64,000 nucleotides of DNA from Halichondria panicea (GCF_963675165.1 NC_087377.1:9255122-9319121); one strand, 5' to 3'; positions 33,430 to 45,592 are shown, counted from the stretch's first letter. Program-made: numbers and translations. Notes: generated by a model from the sequence alone, not told the origin.

Positions 33430-33953
33430 TAATGCACTTGCCAAAGTAATGCCCCACCTCCCCCCTACCGGGGATAAGTTGGGGATTAGACTTGAATTTG
33501 CTCCCCTACCTAGGGGACTTAGACAGATCACTTAGAGATCACCTGATGCATGCATTGGGTCAAAGGTCAATTAAAGATCACATGATATCTGCCCACACTC
33601 TTCCTTCCAACACGTATACAGACAGCAAAATTTCGTCCTGAAGCAATCTCTGCCTTGACTTCACTAGCTCTATATAGGAGTAAGCTTATAGCTGTCAATG
33701 TAAGAACATAATTATTTATATAGTGATTCTGTACTTGTTATCTTCTCGCTACAGTGAAACCATGAAGAAATAGCTATAGTGTGATACAACGCAGGTCTAA
33801 TCCACACATAACCCCCATGTTGCACCAGGGGCTATCAGGGGATTAGACCAAATAAACATGCCCAACGGTAGGGGTATTAAATCATGTGATTGGTCTAATC
33901 ACCACCTATCCCCGGTAGGGGGGGAGTGGGGCATTAGATTGACAAGTGCATAA
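33430..33953. mobile_element. MITE-like inverted-repeat element
   Basis: 'taatgcacttgccaaagtaat' with 'cccctaccggggata' at the left is answered by 'tatccccggtagggg' and 'caagtgcat' at the right (33906-33953). The ends are imperfect. Confidence 0.6.
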
Positions 33954-33961
33954 TTTAAACA

Positions 33962-34060
33962 CTAGAGCACTAAAGTGCAAACCCTCGGCTGGCGACATGA
34001 TTATGAAGAAACCAGAAGATTGATATAATGCAGTGCTGATACCTCAGGGGGTGATGAAGA
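33962..34060 (-). repeat. repeat family B, 3' end fragment (reverse)
   Basis: 'gagcactaaagtgcaaaccc' then 'tcggctggcgacatgatta' matches the ends of copies at 49247-50040 and 52517-53736. Confidence 0.7.
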
Positions 34061-34599
34061 ACATGAGATACTGGAATACTTCCCTCCGTGGAAACTTCAG
34101 GACTTTGGCCTTGGACGTGGTATTAATGCCTGATCCACAAAGCTAGATGTACTATTTATTCTAGATCCATAGCCATAGGCAGGCTATAGACTATAGACAT
34201 CTAGTATGAGCACTTATTATTATAATTATATCTGAATTGAAATAATTTTATAAAGACTAGACTATACGTCTTGTTGGCTATAAAGTCATTGATTCTAACT
34301 ACTTTATCGACACTTGGTTGCAATAATTATATTACAAGCAAGTTAGCTTTTGCCTGCATGGGGTTCTGAGCTATAGACCATTAATGCCTAGCTTATTGTA
34401 CACATGCGCAATAACTCACGTAAAGTTGGTAAGGGATCATTATTTTGTGAGTACAAAAAACAAATATCGTGAAGGATGTGACGGTCCATGCATACATACA
34501 AAATTGCAACATTAAGCACTAGGTAGGGACTCGTTTTGCTCGTGAGCCACAGCAACTTTTACGGAGTAAACACCCACACATTTAGTTTTACGCAAAAAA

Positions 34600-34687
34600 G
34601 CGATTCTAACCACACCCAGGTACAGTCTTCCCGAGCCCTACTCTATAGCGTGCCAGTATAGAAAAAATCAGCCTGGTGGTGAGGCTA
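34600..34687. mobile_element. lone terminal end of a TAG...CTA element (left arm)
   Basis: 'cagcctggtggtgaggcta' ends at 34687 and is the inverse of TAGCCTCGATCACCACCAGG at 46442 in the other arm. The hairpin CCAGGC...GGCCTGG and 'tgtatctgggtgtgg' recall the end at 52910. The opposite end was not found. Confidence 0.6.
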
Positions 34688-35068
34688 GCATAATTATCAA
34701 GTAAGCGGCTAATAATCCAGTAGACTAGTAGGTCACTGTTTAGTTTCTGTCTTTTCTCTACTATTGGACGACTGAAATTGGTCGTGACCACATAATCTCT
34801 GCTTCTAGTTAACGTATGATAGCTATAAAGCGCAGCAATCAATAGTTACTTATGAGTAGTGACAGTAGACACATACATAAAAGTCTCTCAAAAACATAAT
34901 TCATGAGCAAAAACTATATCATAATACCTCGGATTTAACTGATGACTGAACCAAGTGTTACTGTTGTGAGTTTGTATATTATACTGAGGAAGTCAAATTC
35001 CCACCCCATCTCACACACCGGGCTCCCTAAAAAAAACACGACGGGTAGTGGGGACTGATGTATTCATA

Positions 35069-35279
35069 CACCGTATAGCGCGACATTTTCGAGGAGCTTA
35101 ATTTTTGCTGATTTCATGGGTTAGCAATCCTACACGAAAATTATTATTTATCTGCTATTAATAACGTGCAAAGAGTGAAGGCATGGTTTCTGGTAAGCAG
35201 TCATTCCATGAACAACGTGCAACGAAATGCTTTTAGTTCCACGAAATATAAGTGCCTCGAAAATTTCTCGCTATACCGG
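35069..35279. mobile_element. CCGTA MITE in left arm (partner 45839-46047)
   Basis: 'accgtatagcgcgacatttt' and 'tttctcgctataccgg' ends; the same element occupies the matching site of the right arm, so it predates the duplication. Confidence 0.75.
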
Positions 35280-35633
35280 AAGAGAGGGGTTGGCAACGGA
35301 TCACGTACCACATAAGCTACACATAAAATCAATACAGAGGCTTGACGAGCCATCCGTGTTTCCCTCACCCACGCAGTAAAACAACCTCTTATGGCTGTTT
35401 TACATACCTTGGCTGTAAATACAGACTTTTTTCCAAGCCCTCCCTCGAAATTTCGATTCGATGCCCCTTGCTGGTAGTCATCGTTCAGATATAACAAAAA
35501 CATAATTTCAAGTAGCTAGAGGTTGTCTAACCCATAGCTACAGTCAACAAGAGCACTAAAGTGCACACCCTTGGCTGGTGACATGAATATAAAGAAATCA
35601 GAGGAGTGATATAAGGCAGTGCATGTAGTACCG

Positions 35634-36277
35634 TCAAGGGCGTATGAAGAGAAGAGGGCATGCAACTACTATCTATCAGAAAACAAATGGGTGGGGTCTT
35701 ATATCTAAAAATAGTAAAGAATGCATTGCACGTGCACTGTTTTTGTGCGTGCACGGTGAAGATATACGGAAACTTACAGAGAAAGTAGCTATTTTAGCTA
35801 AGCTAGCTAGCTAACATACTGCAGATGATTGTAGCTCTCTATACTAGTAGTAAATGATGCTAACAATGCTCAGTGACAATAGAAAGTGAGTAGCATAGTC
35901 GTACTAGAAGCAACAAGCCAGAAACCACAAACTTTGAGTTGTTGCCTCAAATCCTTGGTTTCTTTGACTCCTGTCTTGATGTAGCAGGTATAGCAATCAT
36001 AGTGTTAAACTACTACGACTTATAAACTAACAGGATATGTTATACAAGAGAGATAAACAAGCTAATGGAAGAAAGTAGATAAAATGTGCCGACTCAGCAG
36101 CTTGGATGAGTTTTTACATAGAAAACATAAGCTCACGTGAATCTTAATTAATCGTGACCAACCTCCTCTAGTGGGTGGTTGGCTAAATATAGCATATCCT
36201 GCTGACTCATCAGTTTTTTGACGCATACGCAGTTTACATTGTGAGTTGCATGCCCTCTTCTCTTCATACGCCCTTGG
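35634..36277. mobile_element. 644-bp MITE with 5-bp TSD and empty site in the other arm
   Basis: Ends TCAAGGGCGTATGAAGAG / inverse ...CGCCCTTGG; the arms continue with 'agagggcatgcaact'. The TSD is taccg (35629-35633 and 36278-36282). The right arm (around 45515-45525) has the uninterrupted site, which confirms the boundaries. It is related to the MITE at 7773-7997. No ORF of its own. Confidence 0.9.
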
Positions 36278-36490
36278 TACCGTATAGTGGTGCATTTTCC
36301 TTATTTGGCTCCAGCTCCAGGGCTTTCAGCAGAAATTTTCGTGGTTCAATGCCAGGAAACCACACCGACCAATAGCTTTGCATGTGAAATACCAGTGCAT
36401 GGGAGTTTATCCTGGTTTTAATTTTCGCGTTGACTGCTCTGCCCTCGAAAAACACGAAAGTTTGCATCCCACGAAAATTTCCCATATGTA
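36278..36490. mobile_element. CCGTA-family MITE (partner 45308-45520)
   Basis: Begins 'taccgtatagtggtgc', ends 'aatttcccatatgta', with internal complementary stretches ('aaattttcgtggttc', 'cccacgaaaatttccc'). Present in both arms. Confidence 0.65.
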
Positions 36491-37188
36491 TCACTGAGCT
36501 GTGTAGGAATAAAACCAGACTGGCGCTGAGAACAGTGGTACATGAAGCATGCACTGTAGACTAGGATCACAGCAAGAAGCCGGCTCCAGGAGTAGGATCC
36601 AGAGTCAGCCAAGAAACCTCCAGAGACAAAAAATCAGTCACAATTATAGCTTTCTATTGTAGTGACCCTTTTCCATTGTTCCTGGTACGGGAGCACTTCG
36701 GCTGCAAATAAGTGCCAAGAATAAAGGCCACGTGTAGCTCTAGTTCAACGTGCAAGTTTATAGGCTTCTTAGCTTTTATACAACAACGAAGCTTTAACAT
36801 TGAAATCTGCCACCTAATAACTTGTCGTGTGGAGGCAGTGCTATGGCACCTAGGTGAGTAGACTCACATGTCACACACAAACAAACAAATCAACGGACTA
36901 TTATACCGCCCATGCGCACCTTAGGTACTAAATGTTGTTTACGAGTCTCAGCTCTCAACGGTGCAGCTAGCAAGCTAGATAACGCTCATTTTCTCCAGCT
37001 GTATAGAAAGTAAGCGGCACCATAATTAAAGGCGCCACATTAAAATAATTAGGTTGGTAAAGGTAGCTCTATTAGGAGGTTGGTAAATTAGTTTTGAGGC
37101 TGGATGGCGCATCTTTAGAGGGGCGCCTTCTAATTAAACAGTTTTGCAAATGGACTGTGCATGTGGCACCTGCAAACGTTTTTCTTGG

Positions 37189-40100
37189 TCTTCCAACAGG
37201 CCTGTGTGTAGGTTGCAGTTTGTTTTGGCTTGGGGCTGCCCAAATGTGGAAGGAATAATTCTGTGATCTGCTAGTTCATTTTACCTCTATTTACCACTTC
37301 ATGGCGCATCTTTAGAGGGGTGCCTAAAAAGAGCTTATATGGTAGGCGCCAGCTGGGCTAAACGCACATTTTGTGTTCTAAAAGATGCGCCACTCAAGTA
37401 AATTATTTTTTTGGGCGCTCTACTGAATTACATTATGGTATGGTAGTGCTACATAGACTGACATGCATGCATCACAATTAATGGACTCTAGTAAGGCAAT
37501 GTATTGTATAGCACAACAGACTTCAAAAACAGGCCTTGCAGCTGTTACCTTTTTTGAATTCCTAGCCAAGTGTCTACATATGTCTTTGCTTTGCTCTTAA
37601 TTGTGATGTATCATCCATAGTGAGAGATCTAGTGTCTCTATGCTGTCCTCCGTCAAACGTACGTACACACAGCCGGCCACAGCAGAGCCACGAGTAATTA
37701 ATTCTTGCACATGCCCATGAATGAAAACATGGCGTCTATGGATAGGCTTGTGAGTAAGCACCACCAGGAGATAGCTGAACTTTATAATGATAGAAGTGAT
37801 CTGAGTGGATGATTATAACTGGAAAGTGCAGTGTGAGAGTATTAAATACTAAGGTTTGGCAAATCTGGTGTTGACTAGACTATGTCTTGTTCTAGATGAT
37901 TATTAACTTTCACATTCTTTCATTCCAGAATCCTTGCTATTAAGATATGAAAACGAAGGACGGCTATAAAGTGTCAGACGTACACTGAGTGGTCAACTCA
38001 TCACAGGCATGCAGAGATCACGGAATGCATGGGAGCTGTATAGATCTACTAACTACAGTATTGTGGATATTGAGTTCAAGAAATTATTTTGGAGGATGAG
38101 GCTTAGCCTCTAGCCTCGATCATCGACACCATGGAAGACAGTCTTTTGGTGAAGGTAAAACAACTGTAGGTATATACAAAAAGGTGCATGGGCTGTAATT
38201 ATTATTTTTGTCATTCTTATCGTCCCCCAACACATGCATGCACTGAATTCTATTTGCGTTGAGAATGGCCCCAGGAGTTATGTGGTCAATTATGGCTTCA
38301 TTTAGTCTTTTTCTGGTTCACTGGTATATGCCATGGACTTTTAACGTAGCTGGTTCTATGATATGCATACAGTAAACTATGACAAAGTTGTAGCATCATT
38401 AAAAGGACCATTCTTTAGTGCGGTACATTGTCTTGTACACAACTTTGTTGTTTCATTATTCATTTTTGGGTTGTGCGTAATTATATAATTGGGTACAAGT
38501 TCTGTTCACATGTTGTTTACATTAGAGCCGTACTGCTGGTTGGGTTATACTGTGAGTGTCATGCATAATTATATTTGTCCCATAATTAAACACTTATAGA
38601 GCTGCATGGAATAGTTTAAATTCAAGTTGAGCAGTGAGTCCTAGCTATAATGTCTATATAATTATGGGCATGCATGTAAACTGGTTTGAAGGTTTTGACT
38701 GTTGCACTCTGTGTGTCTCATGTGAATAGCATTTTGTAAGACATCTACTTGCAAAACATGTCATTTACTGATTGGCGTGCATGTGAGTTATTCACATGCA
38801 TAATATAGCTGACGGTTCGAACCGTCAAGTGAATTGGTAGTGACAAATTGCAATTATTATAACTTTTTCTCCTGACAACAAATGCTGCATGCATGGTGAT
38901 CTGCCACACAGGTCTAAGTAGTACAAGGATTCCATGCAAAGGTCCTCATTTTATTAACCTGAGGCTATACATAATTATCATAAAGCATACACCAGATTGC
39001 AAAATTGCAATAATTATAGTCACACTATAACAATGTATCTCTGATTGGCTGCTTCCATAACTTGGCCCTTGGTCAAAAACATTCACTATGTATCATGCAC
39101 AGCATGCAGACACACTAAGTTTACACCCATATATAAACTATCCATATCAAGACTTTCATGCTGAGTGTTTGTTCATTTTAAGAGGATGTACAAAAGGTAT
39201 CACTATAAATTATGGGGGGGGGGGAGTTTGGCTTTTCACCTCTCATTCTATCACACTCAATGAAAGCACCACGGGTGGTGATGCCTCGGTGGAAGCTTTT
39301 TCGACATATAAAGCTATAAAACAATGATTGTTGCTTAAAAGGACGTTATACAGTTACTGTACAGCTATAGTTTAATTTTCAAACTTATAATAATAATTAT
39401 AATAGGGGCCAAAAAGTAAAGCCGACAGCCTTCAATTTTGCCAATATTCATGCAGATCAGATGCGATACTTACATTATGTAAGATGACTCCTACTGGACT
39501 ACATGCATGTACACAAGTTGCATGAATGATACCTTATTTCATCGTGCCATAGTGATACAATTCAATTAAACTTGTTTTGAATGAACTGTATAGACAGAAC
39601 AGGAACCAACTATACCATTTTGGAGTCCTAAACATAATATTATTATTGTGGTGGCACTGCATGTAAACACATACAACTTCAACTACTGTAAACACAACAT
39701 AATGCGTACTAATTACAACGCCACTAACAATTTATTATGATTTTCCAGTGGCACACAAAACCTATCAAATTCCAGTTTGGCGTTTATAATTATTACAGTG
39801 ATGCTTAGCAATAGAACGTATAGAATACTAGTTGCTGGTTATTATAGATCAGTTGTACATGCATGTGACCTCGATTTAAGGCTGGGTTACAATTTCACCT
39901 ACATCAGCAAATAATAATTTATACTTTTCTTTGCGCTCAATTAGTGTTTGCGATTATACGCCCAGTTCCCTAATAATCTTAAACTTCTTGCAGAAAAGCT
40001 AGGGTGGGCGTATTTATTAGTTTTAACACTTAGACTTAATTACTGGTCATTGTTTAGTTACAATAGTTTGTGTTAGGAATGTTTATTAGTAATTATCTCT

Positions 40101-40748
40101 GTTGAGTTTCCTGGAGCAGAGCCTCCCTTAGTAGTCTTTTGTTTTGTACTATAGTTCTTTGTTGTAAAGAAGCCCTACGCGTCTCTGTGCACTATACCCT
40201 GCATGCATGTTCTGTTTTGTCAGTGTGTCTTTCTGTGATCTCTATTGTTACCTGAAACTCTGTCTAGTTCAACTTGCTCGTCGCTTACTAGCTATAGCTC
40301 AAACTGCTGTGCATCAGATCTCTTGCCAATAGTATTTTCTCGAGGGTACGGTGTGTGCTATGTGTGCTTGTCATGTTTGTGGTTTTATTGCATCTGGTGT
40401 GGTTGGTTTTATAAAAGGAAATGAGATTTACAGGAAGTGGTGTCACTTTAAAATTTCCCTCAGTGACAAACCAGAAACATGAATTTCATTAATAGTGGGC
40501 CTCAATACTAGGAAACTTGAAAAGCAATAAGTTTGGCCAGTTGCTGGTGTTTTTTTGCTGCACAGGTGAGCCTTGATTCCAGGCCTATATACTCTATAAG
40601 TAGATCCAATTATAGCCGGAACAATTATATTTTAGCTGCATGTGTTAAGTTGTATTTATATTATAGCTATAGCATCTGTAGTTGAGTTTGTGCCATTCAG
40701 TGCCTCCCCTCATTCTTATCTCTTTAATGTCCACAGGTTGTTAATGAC
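37189..40748. other. 3.5 kb without a confident gene
   Basis: At 37105-37125 and again at 37300-37325 'ggcgcatctttagaggggg'-like boxes mark relic repeats. An ATG at about 37730 opens a 27-codon frame ('MASMDRLVSKHHQEIAEL') in a good context that may be a tiny first exon, but nothing supports splicing. 38811-38828 is an 18-bp perfect palindrome. 39867-40020 is the inverted partner of the MITE at 22478-22617. Confidence 0.4.
39867..40020. mobile_element. small MITE, inverted relative of 22478-22617
   Basis: 'cctcgatttaaggctgggtt' at the left and 'gctagggtgggcgtattta' at the right, sharing 'cttgcagaaaagct' and 'gcccagttccctaataa' with the other copy in reverse. Confidence 0.5.
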
Positions 40749-40814
40749 ATGAGGCTATTAATAGGTGCCATAATATGTCTACTTGCAACGCTCCAGGAAG
40801 CCGTCTCCCAAGAC
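40749..40814 (+). CDS. signal-peptide first exon of an unidentified secreted or membrane protein
   Basis: ATG at 40749 opens 22 codons: Met-Arg, then a hydrophobic core 'LLIGAIICLLATL', then 'QEAVSQD', with likely cleavage after Val-Ser. It runs to a consensus donor (AAGAC|GTACGT at 40814/40815) in phase 0. This is the ordinary shape of a secretory first exon. Reading through the donor enters a pogo/Tigger-type MITE at 40836, so the next exon should lie beyond 41115; I could not identify it. An N-terminal signal plus donor could occur by chance, and RNA support would settle it. Confidence 0.45.
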
Positions 40815-40835
40815 GTACGTTGCAGCCACTGTATA

Positions 40836-41115
40836 CTACAACCTCGATTATCCGGCCCTCCATTATCTGGAACCTCGATTATCCGGCTTGAAAATATTCT
40901 TTTTTTTAATGGGCGTGTCCCTTAAATGCGCGCATGCGCATTGCAGCTGTTACCATGGAGATAGGCCTGCTTATCTTCTGCGCGTGCGTAGACAACCATG
41001 CGGCACTGCTGTTTATCAATTAAGGGGGTGGATCAAGGTATGGTTTATCTATTCGATTATCCGTTATCCAGCCTGCCTCTGGAACGAAGGTGTCTGGATA
41101 ATCGAGGTTTTACTG
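40836..41115. mobile_element. pogo/Tigger-type MITE with TA TSD
   Basis: Left 'ctacaacctcgattatccgg' and right 'ggataatcgaggttttactg' are inverted, flanked by TA. AACCTCGATTATCCG ends are characteristic of pogo/Tigger elements of the Tc1/mariner group. A partial second copy of the end ('aacctcgattatccggc') is at about 40871. No transposase. Confidence 0.8.
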
Positions 41116-42049
41116 TATTGAGCTATAAGGCCACACCAAATTAATCTTATGTTGTAGTAGTCATGATCAGAGTTCAAATTGGCCACGTGATCTATCAAAA
41201 CGTAGTGAGGCAGTGACTTGTTATGGTGTTGTGTGACTCTGTTAGTGGGTTTTTATAATGAATTTAATTTCTACCGGGTCTATTATTGGTGATAGTTTGT
41301 GGCTTCACTAATCTAAGGCCTTAGGCTAAATTCCCAATTATTATACTAAGGCGTAGCTGCACGAGGAATACGGTAAAGCTGTTCATGTGTGTGCATAATT
41401 ATAGCCTCGTTTGATGACTACTATGAATCTATGTGCTAATTATTGTTGTTGGCAGTAGGTGAGGCAGCTTGGCAGCCAACACAGGAAGATGCATCACACA
41501 CACTGCACCTAATCCAGGTCACGTGCACTGAGTAGTAAGCATAATAAAACGACCACTAATTCCATTTGCGCAAACATTGGCGGATAGGAAGCAATCTAGG
41601 AACACGAACAAACATGCACAACACCTCAGAATTAGCCCTTTGTTTACTCACAGCTAAATCGCTTCTGACCTAATCTGAACCACCTGGGTTAATTGGCTAA
41701 TCCGGATTACAACCCAGTTTACTCGAACGCGGATAGATTTAATCTGAATTTCAACTCAGATTAAAGGCCTCGTGTAAACCGGGTGTGCATTTGTGTCTGT
41801 TCCCGACCTAAATTGCCGACACCCTTAACCTCCGCAAGCATCCTGTTTGTTGAAGAATGTCTATGGCCCAGTCCACACTCTTAGCTGAAACCTGTGTTGT
41901 CAACCCAGGGTTTAATAGTAATATATATTATCCTGGTCTTCGTCTGTTTATCCTTGCGGATCTCTGATTCCGTCTCAATTTCTAAAACTACCTCTTGAGG
42001 TCTGTGGTCTCACCACATTGAAGGTAGAACCTCCTGACCTTTTTGCCAA
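41116..42049. other. no gene seen; repeat A fragment at about 41345-41390
   Basis: 'ggcgtagctgcacgaggaata' at 41350 is the end of repeat A in reverse. Sequence around 41660-41780 holds several 'aatctgaa/ttcagatt' style inverted boxes. From about 41800 a decayed retrotransposon may begin. Confidence 0.4.
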
Positions 42050-42610
42050 TCTAACGGCTGATGTCCACCTAATCGCCACCAAGTCACGAAAGTAAAGTTA
42101 AAAGTGCAACGTCTACTTGGTGAAAGAATTATCAAATCCAGCAAACCTCCCTGGAGGGCTCAAGTTGTGGTTACCCACAATGAAAACCACAAGAATTAAG
42201 AGAATAGTTATTGACTACTCGCAAACTATTTCACTCTTCTGTATGCTTTTCCCTTACCCCAAATTGACGACACTGTCTATTCTATAGCCCAATATCGTGG
42301 TTTTTAGCACCATCGATCTACGCAGTGCATAGCATTAGGTAAGGAAAATGAAAAACCTTGCACGGCCTTCCAAGCTGGTGATGCATTGTATTAGCTCACA
42401 TGTATCATTAAGTACCCTTTGGGGTAATGAACGGAGTGAAGTGTTTTCAAAGAATCGTGGCTGATGAAAGTGAAACGCCTACCTTTACAACCGTAACCAT
42501 AATTATGTGGAAAGACTCAAGAAGAGCACTACGAAAATATAAAATGTACCCACCTAGCCAAAAATGCCAAAAGTGTTTTAAAACTGGCTATATTTAGTTA
42601 CATAGTCAAG
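42050..42610 (+). pseudogene. Ty3/gypsy-like reverse transcriptase remnant
   Basis: Frame pieces read, in order, 'ERIIKSSKPPWRAQVVV', 'RIVIDYSQTISLF', 'LPQIDDTVYSIAQY', 'FSTIDLRSA', 'TAFQAGDALY', 'GVMNGVKCFQR' and 'QEEHYENIKCTHLAKN'. This is the usual order of Ty3/gypsy RT between its domains 2 and 6. At least five frameshifts or stops separate the pieces, and the YLDD-type catalytic motif near 42490 is altered. No LTR, integrase or gag is seen nearby. The segment runs to the assembly gap at 42676. A dead fragment. Confidence 0.8.
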
Positions 42611-42675
42611 GAAGGAGAAGCCAGATCAGACCCTGAACCCCTATAGTTACAACCCCTTTTGTAGCTCTCTCGGCT

Positions 42676-42875
42676 NNNNNNNNNNNNNNNNNNNNNNNNN
42701 NNNNNNNNNNNNNNNNNNNNNNNNNNNNNNNNNNNNNNNNNNNNNNNNNNNNNNNNNNNNNNNNNNNNNNNNNNNNNNNNNNNNNNNNNNNNNNNNNNNN
42801 NNNNNNNNNNNNNNNNNNNNNNNNNNNNNNNNNNNNNNNNNNNNNNNNNNNNNNNNNNNNNNNNNNNNNNNNNNN
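42676..42875. other. 200-N assembly gap
   Basis: Exactly 200 N. The sequence to the left (gypsy remnant) and to the right (arm of the inverted duplication) are unrelated, so the true length and the inner end of the arm are unknown. Confidence 1.
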
Positions 42876-42972
42876 GACCAAGAAAAACTTTTGCAGGTGC
42901 CACATGCACAGTCCATTTGCAAAACTGTTTTTTTTACCTCCAATTAGAATGCGCCCCTAAAGATGCGCTATC

Positions 42973-44712
42973 CATACAGAAATGTCAAGCTTGCTACAAG
43001 GTGGTTTGGTTGCAGAAAGGTTGTTACAACCTGGAAAACAGGTTGTTACAACCTGGAAAACAGGTTGTAACAACCTTGCATTGTGGTTGTCATTCTGATT
43101 TACAACCTTGTAAAATAGTTGCAGCAACATTGCGTTCTGGTTGCTCATTTTGTAACAACCTGTTTACAACCTTGTAAAAGACATGGCAAGTGCACCCCAA
43201 TTGGAATTATTTTCATATCTTGAATGTCAGCTGTCTATATAGCTAGCTAGCTAAGAGCAGGACAGACCTACTGCATACTAGTTTAGCTAACTCAGACTAC
43301 TCTATAATAGAACAACTAGATGTTTAGGTTTACAAGCCAAAATGAAGGACACATCTATTGGTATCTCTTGAGGTGGATCGAAGAGGAGTCAGTAGGAATC
43401 ATGCCCTCCTCCAATGTGCACCAAGTTGCTGTAGCTGTCGTGAGACTGCAATGGTTGGCCAAGAAGTACTGTGATACCAACATTTTAAAGATGTCCAGTA
43501 AGTAGCATTCATGATATTAAAAGCCAGACAAACGAGTGCTGCAAGCTGCGCTGTGCTAATGCCTAGCCTCGCTATGTCATGCTTTCTATCAAAGTATTAG
43601 AGTGTTATAGTACTAGAGACTTAGTATAGGGGGAATTAAGCTTTTTTTCTATAATGAATTTGAATTTGAAAGTGAATAATCTCTATCTATATATATATAT
43701 ATATATAGGGGTAGTCTGCAAGAGCTCACACAATTAATGGCTACTAAATAGCTAGCTGCTCTTTTCTGACTCTTGTAGCTAATAAAAAGCTAGCGCTTTA
43801 GTGCAGGACTATAACATTACTCATAAGTTGAATAGAAACTTTTGTGCAAACAAATGATGCTACGAAAGCTGCAATAGCTTTCAATGTGAGTCAAACTAGC
43901 CATAACTCAAGAAAGAAGCTTTAGTTTGTAATCTACGATTCAAAATCCAAGAGAACGTGGCTAGAAGCCTATATATAGTTTTCGTCGCATTGCAGCATTT
44001 ACAGCCACAGTCACTGTCAGCTTTACCGTGTCCCTCTTGCGGCTACGCCTGAGGCATAACAATGTTGAATGTATGTCTCTAAGATTTTGTACAAATCATC
44101 ATCCCCTATACCTCTATACGTCCACCCCTCTTACTCATCACGAAGCATAAATAATTAGTGATAGATACATGTATGGTCCTATAATTATGACACTTATAAT
44201 TATGTATAGGCCGCCAGCATGCAGAGAAAGCTGTGTAGTAAACCATGCACTGGTTAATCGATGCAGTAAACGACAAATGTGCATCATGTCGCCGTGCCAT
44301 GAGAAGGCAGCGTAGTGGTGTATACTGTTTGGAACTCAATCAATCTCTCATCATTAATCGATACTTGAAGAGACTATAATATAGTTTGCTTAATATTATA
44401 CTTTGTAATACTATACTTTGTTCTGTTATTTATTTTTTATCTCACTCTTAATGGATTTCACTGTTGAACTAGGTTGAAACTACCTTGAAACTACCTTGTT
44501 GCAACCCTGTTAGTAACCAGGTTGAAACCACCTTGTTGCAACCTTAATAACCAGGTTAAAACCACCTGGCTACAACCTTGAAACAAGCTTGAAACAATTT
44601 CAAATCCATGGTTCTGGCAAGGTTGCAGCAAGGTTGCTGCAACCTTGCCACAACCTTGTAAGACTTGCTTGTTTCAACCTTGCCACAAGGTAGTTATTTC
44701 TGTATGGGTATC
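42973..44712. mobile_element. 1.7-kb element with CATACAGAAAT ends and minisatellite sub-ends
   Basis: The ends CCATACAGAAATGTCAAGC / ...TAGTTATTTCTGTATGGG are inverted. The left arm of the duplication has the empty site (around 37100), which proves insertion; the duplicated target is short ('tat' or 'tatc', exact limits ambiguous). Just inside are arrays: 'aggttgttacaacctggaaaac' units at 43015-43175 and 'aaccaccttgttgcaacc' units at 44465-44700. The core contains repeat A copy 3. Confidence 0.8.
43535..44060 (+). repeat. repeat family A, copy 3 (shortened)
   Basis: From 'gctgcgctgtgctaatgcc' to 'tgcggctacgcctgaggcata', with a (TA)n at 43687-43707. It lacks part of the middle and the CA tract. 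Confidence 0.7.
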
Positions 44713-44896
44713 CAGCCTCGAAACTAATTTAGCAAACTCCTAATAGAGCCATCTTTACCAACCTAATTATTTTAATGTGGCGCCTTAAAAATGGCTAATT
44801 ATGGTGCCGCTTACGTTCTACAGCTGGAGAAAATGGGCGTTATCTAGCTTGCTAGCTGCACCGTTGAGAGCTGAGACTCGTGAACAACATTTATTA

Positions 44897-45592
44897 CCTA
44901 AGGTGCGCATGGGCGGTATAATAGTCCGTTGGTTTGTTTGTTTGTGTGGGACATGTGAGTCTATGACAAGTTATTAGTTTTGATTGTGGAAGATTCAATG
45001 TTAAAGCTTCGTTGTTGTATAAAAGCTAAGAAGCCTAAACTTGCACGTTGAACTTGTACAGCTACATGTGGCTTTTATTCCTGGCACTTATTTGCTGCCG
45101 AAGTGATCCCGTACCCGGAACAATGGAAAAGGGTCACTACAATAGAAAGCTATAATTGTGACTGATTTGTTGTCTCTGGAGGCTTCTTGGCTGACTCTGG
45201 ATCCTACTCCTGGAGCCGGCTTCTTTGCTGTGATCCTAGTCTACAGTGCATGCTTATGTACCACTGTTCTCAGCACCAGTCTGGTTTATTGTTAGACAGC
45301 TCAGTCATACATACGGGAAATTTTCGCGGGGTGCAAACTTTCGCGTTTTTCGAGGGCAGAGCAGTCAACGCGAAAATTAAAACCAGGATAAGCTCCCATG
45401 CACTGGTATTTCACATGCAAAGCTATTGGTGGGTGTGGTTTCCTGGCATTGAACCACGAACATTTCTGCTGAAAGCCCTGGAGCTGGAGCCAAATAAGGA
45501 AAATTTGCCACTATACGGTACTACATGCACTGCCTTATATCACTCCTGATTTCATGTCACCAGCCGAAGGTGTGCACTTTAGTGCTCTTGTT
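44897..45592 (+). repeat. repeat family B copy in right arm
   Basis: 'acctaaggtgcgcatgggc' at 44897 to 'gtgcactttagtgctc' near 45590. Same copy as 36926-35545 in the left arm, without the 644-bp insertion. Confidence 0.75.

Larger units (their letters stand above)
35545..36926 (-). repeat. repeat family B copy in left arm
   Basis: In reverse it runs from 'acctaaggtgcgcatgggc' (36926) to 'gtgcactttagtgctc' (about 35550). It contains the two later insertions at 35634-36277 and 36278-36490. Confidence 0.7.
34333..37188. repeat. left arm of a large inverted duplication
   Basis: This arm matches 42876-47026 in reverse complement, with differences every few tens of bases. From outside in it holds a TAG-element end (CTA at 34687), a CCGTA MITE (35069-35279), a repeat B copy (about 36926-35545, reverse), a 644-bp insertion (35634-36277) absent from the other arm, and a second CCGTA MITE (36278-36490). 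The spacer between arms is about 5.7 kb. Divergence argues for a real old duplication and against an assembly echo. Confidence 0.85.

Noticed and set aside
42598-42943. Three long minus-strand ORFs
   Set aside because: They run through the 200-N gap and have no real sequence support.
43010-43180. Second CRISPR-like array ('ggttgttacaacctgg')
   Set aside because: Self-complementary minisatellite units without spacers, inside a transposon.
45187-45549. 120-codon ORF in the right arm
   Set aside because: It lies in repeat B plus a CCGTA MITE, and the corresponding left-arm sequence is broken at other points; no selection on the frame is evident.
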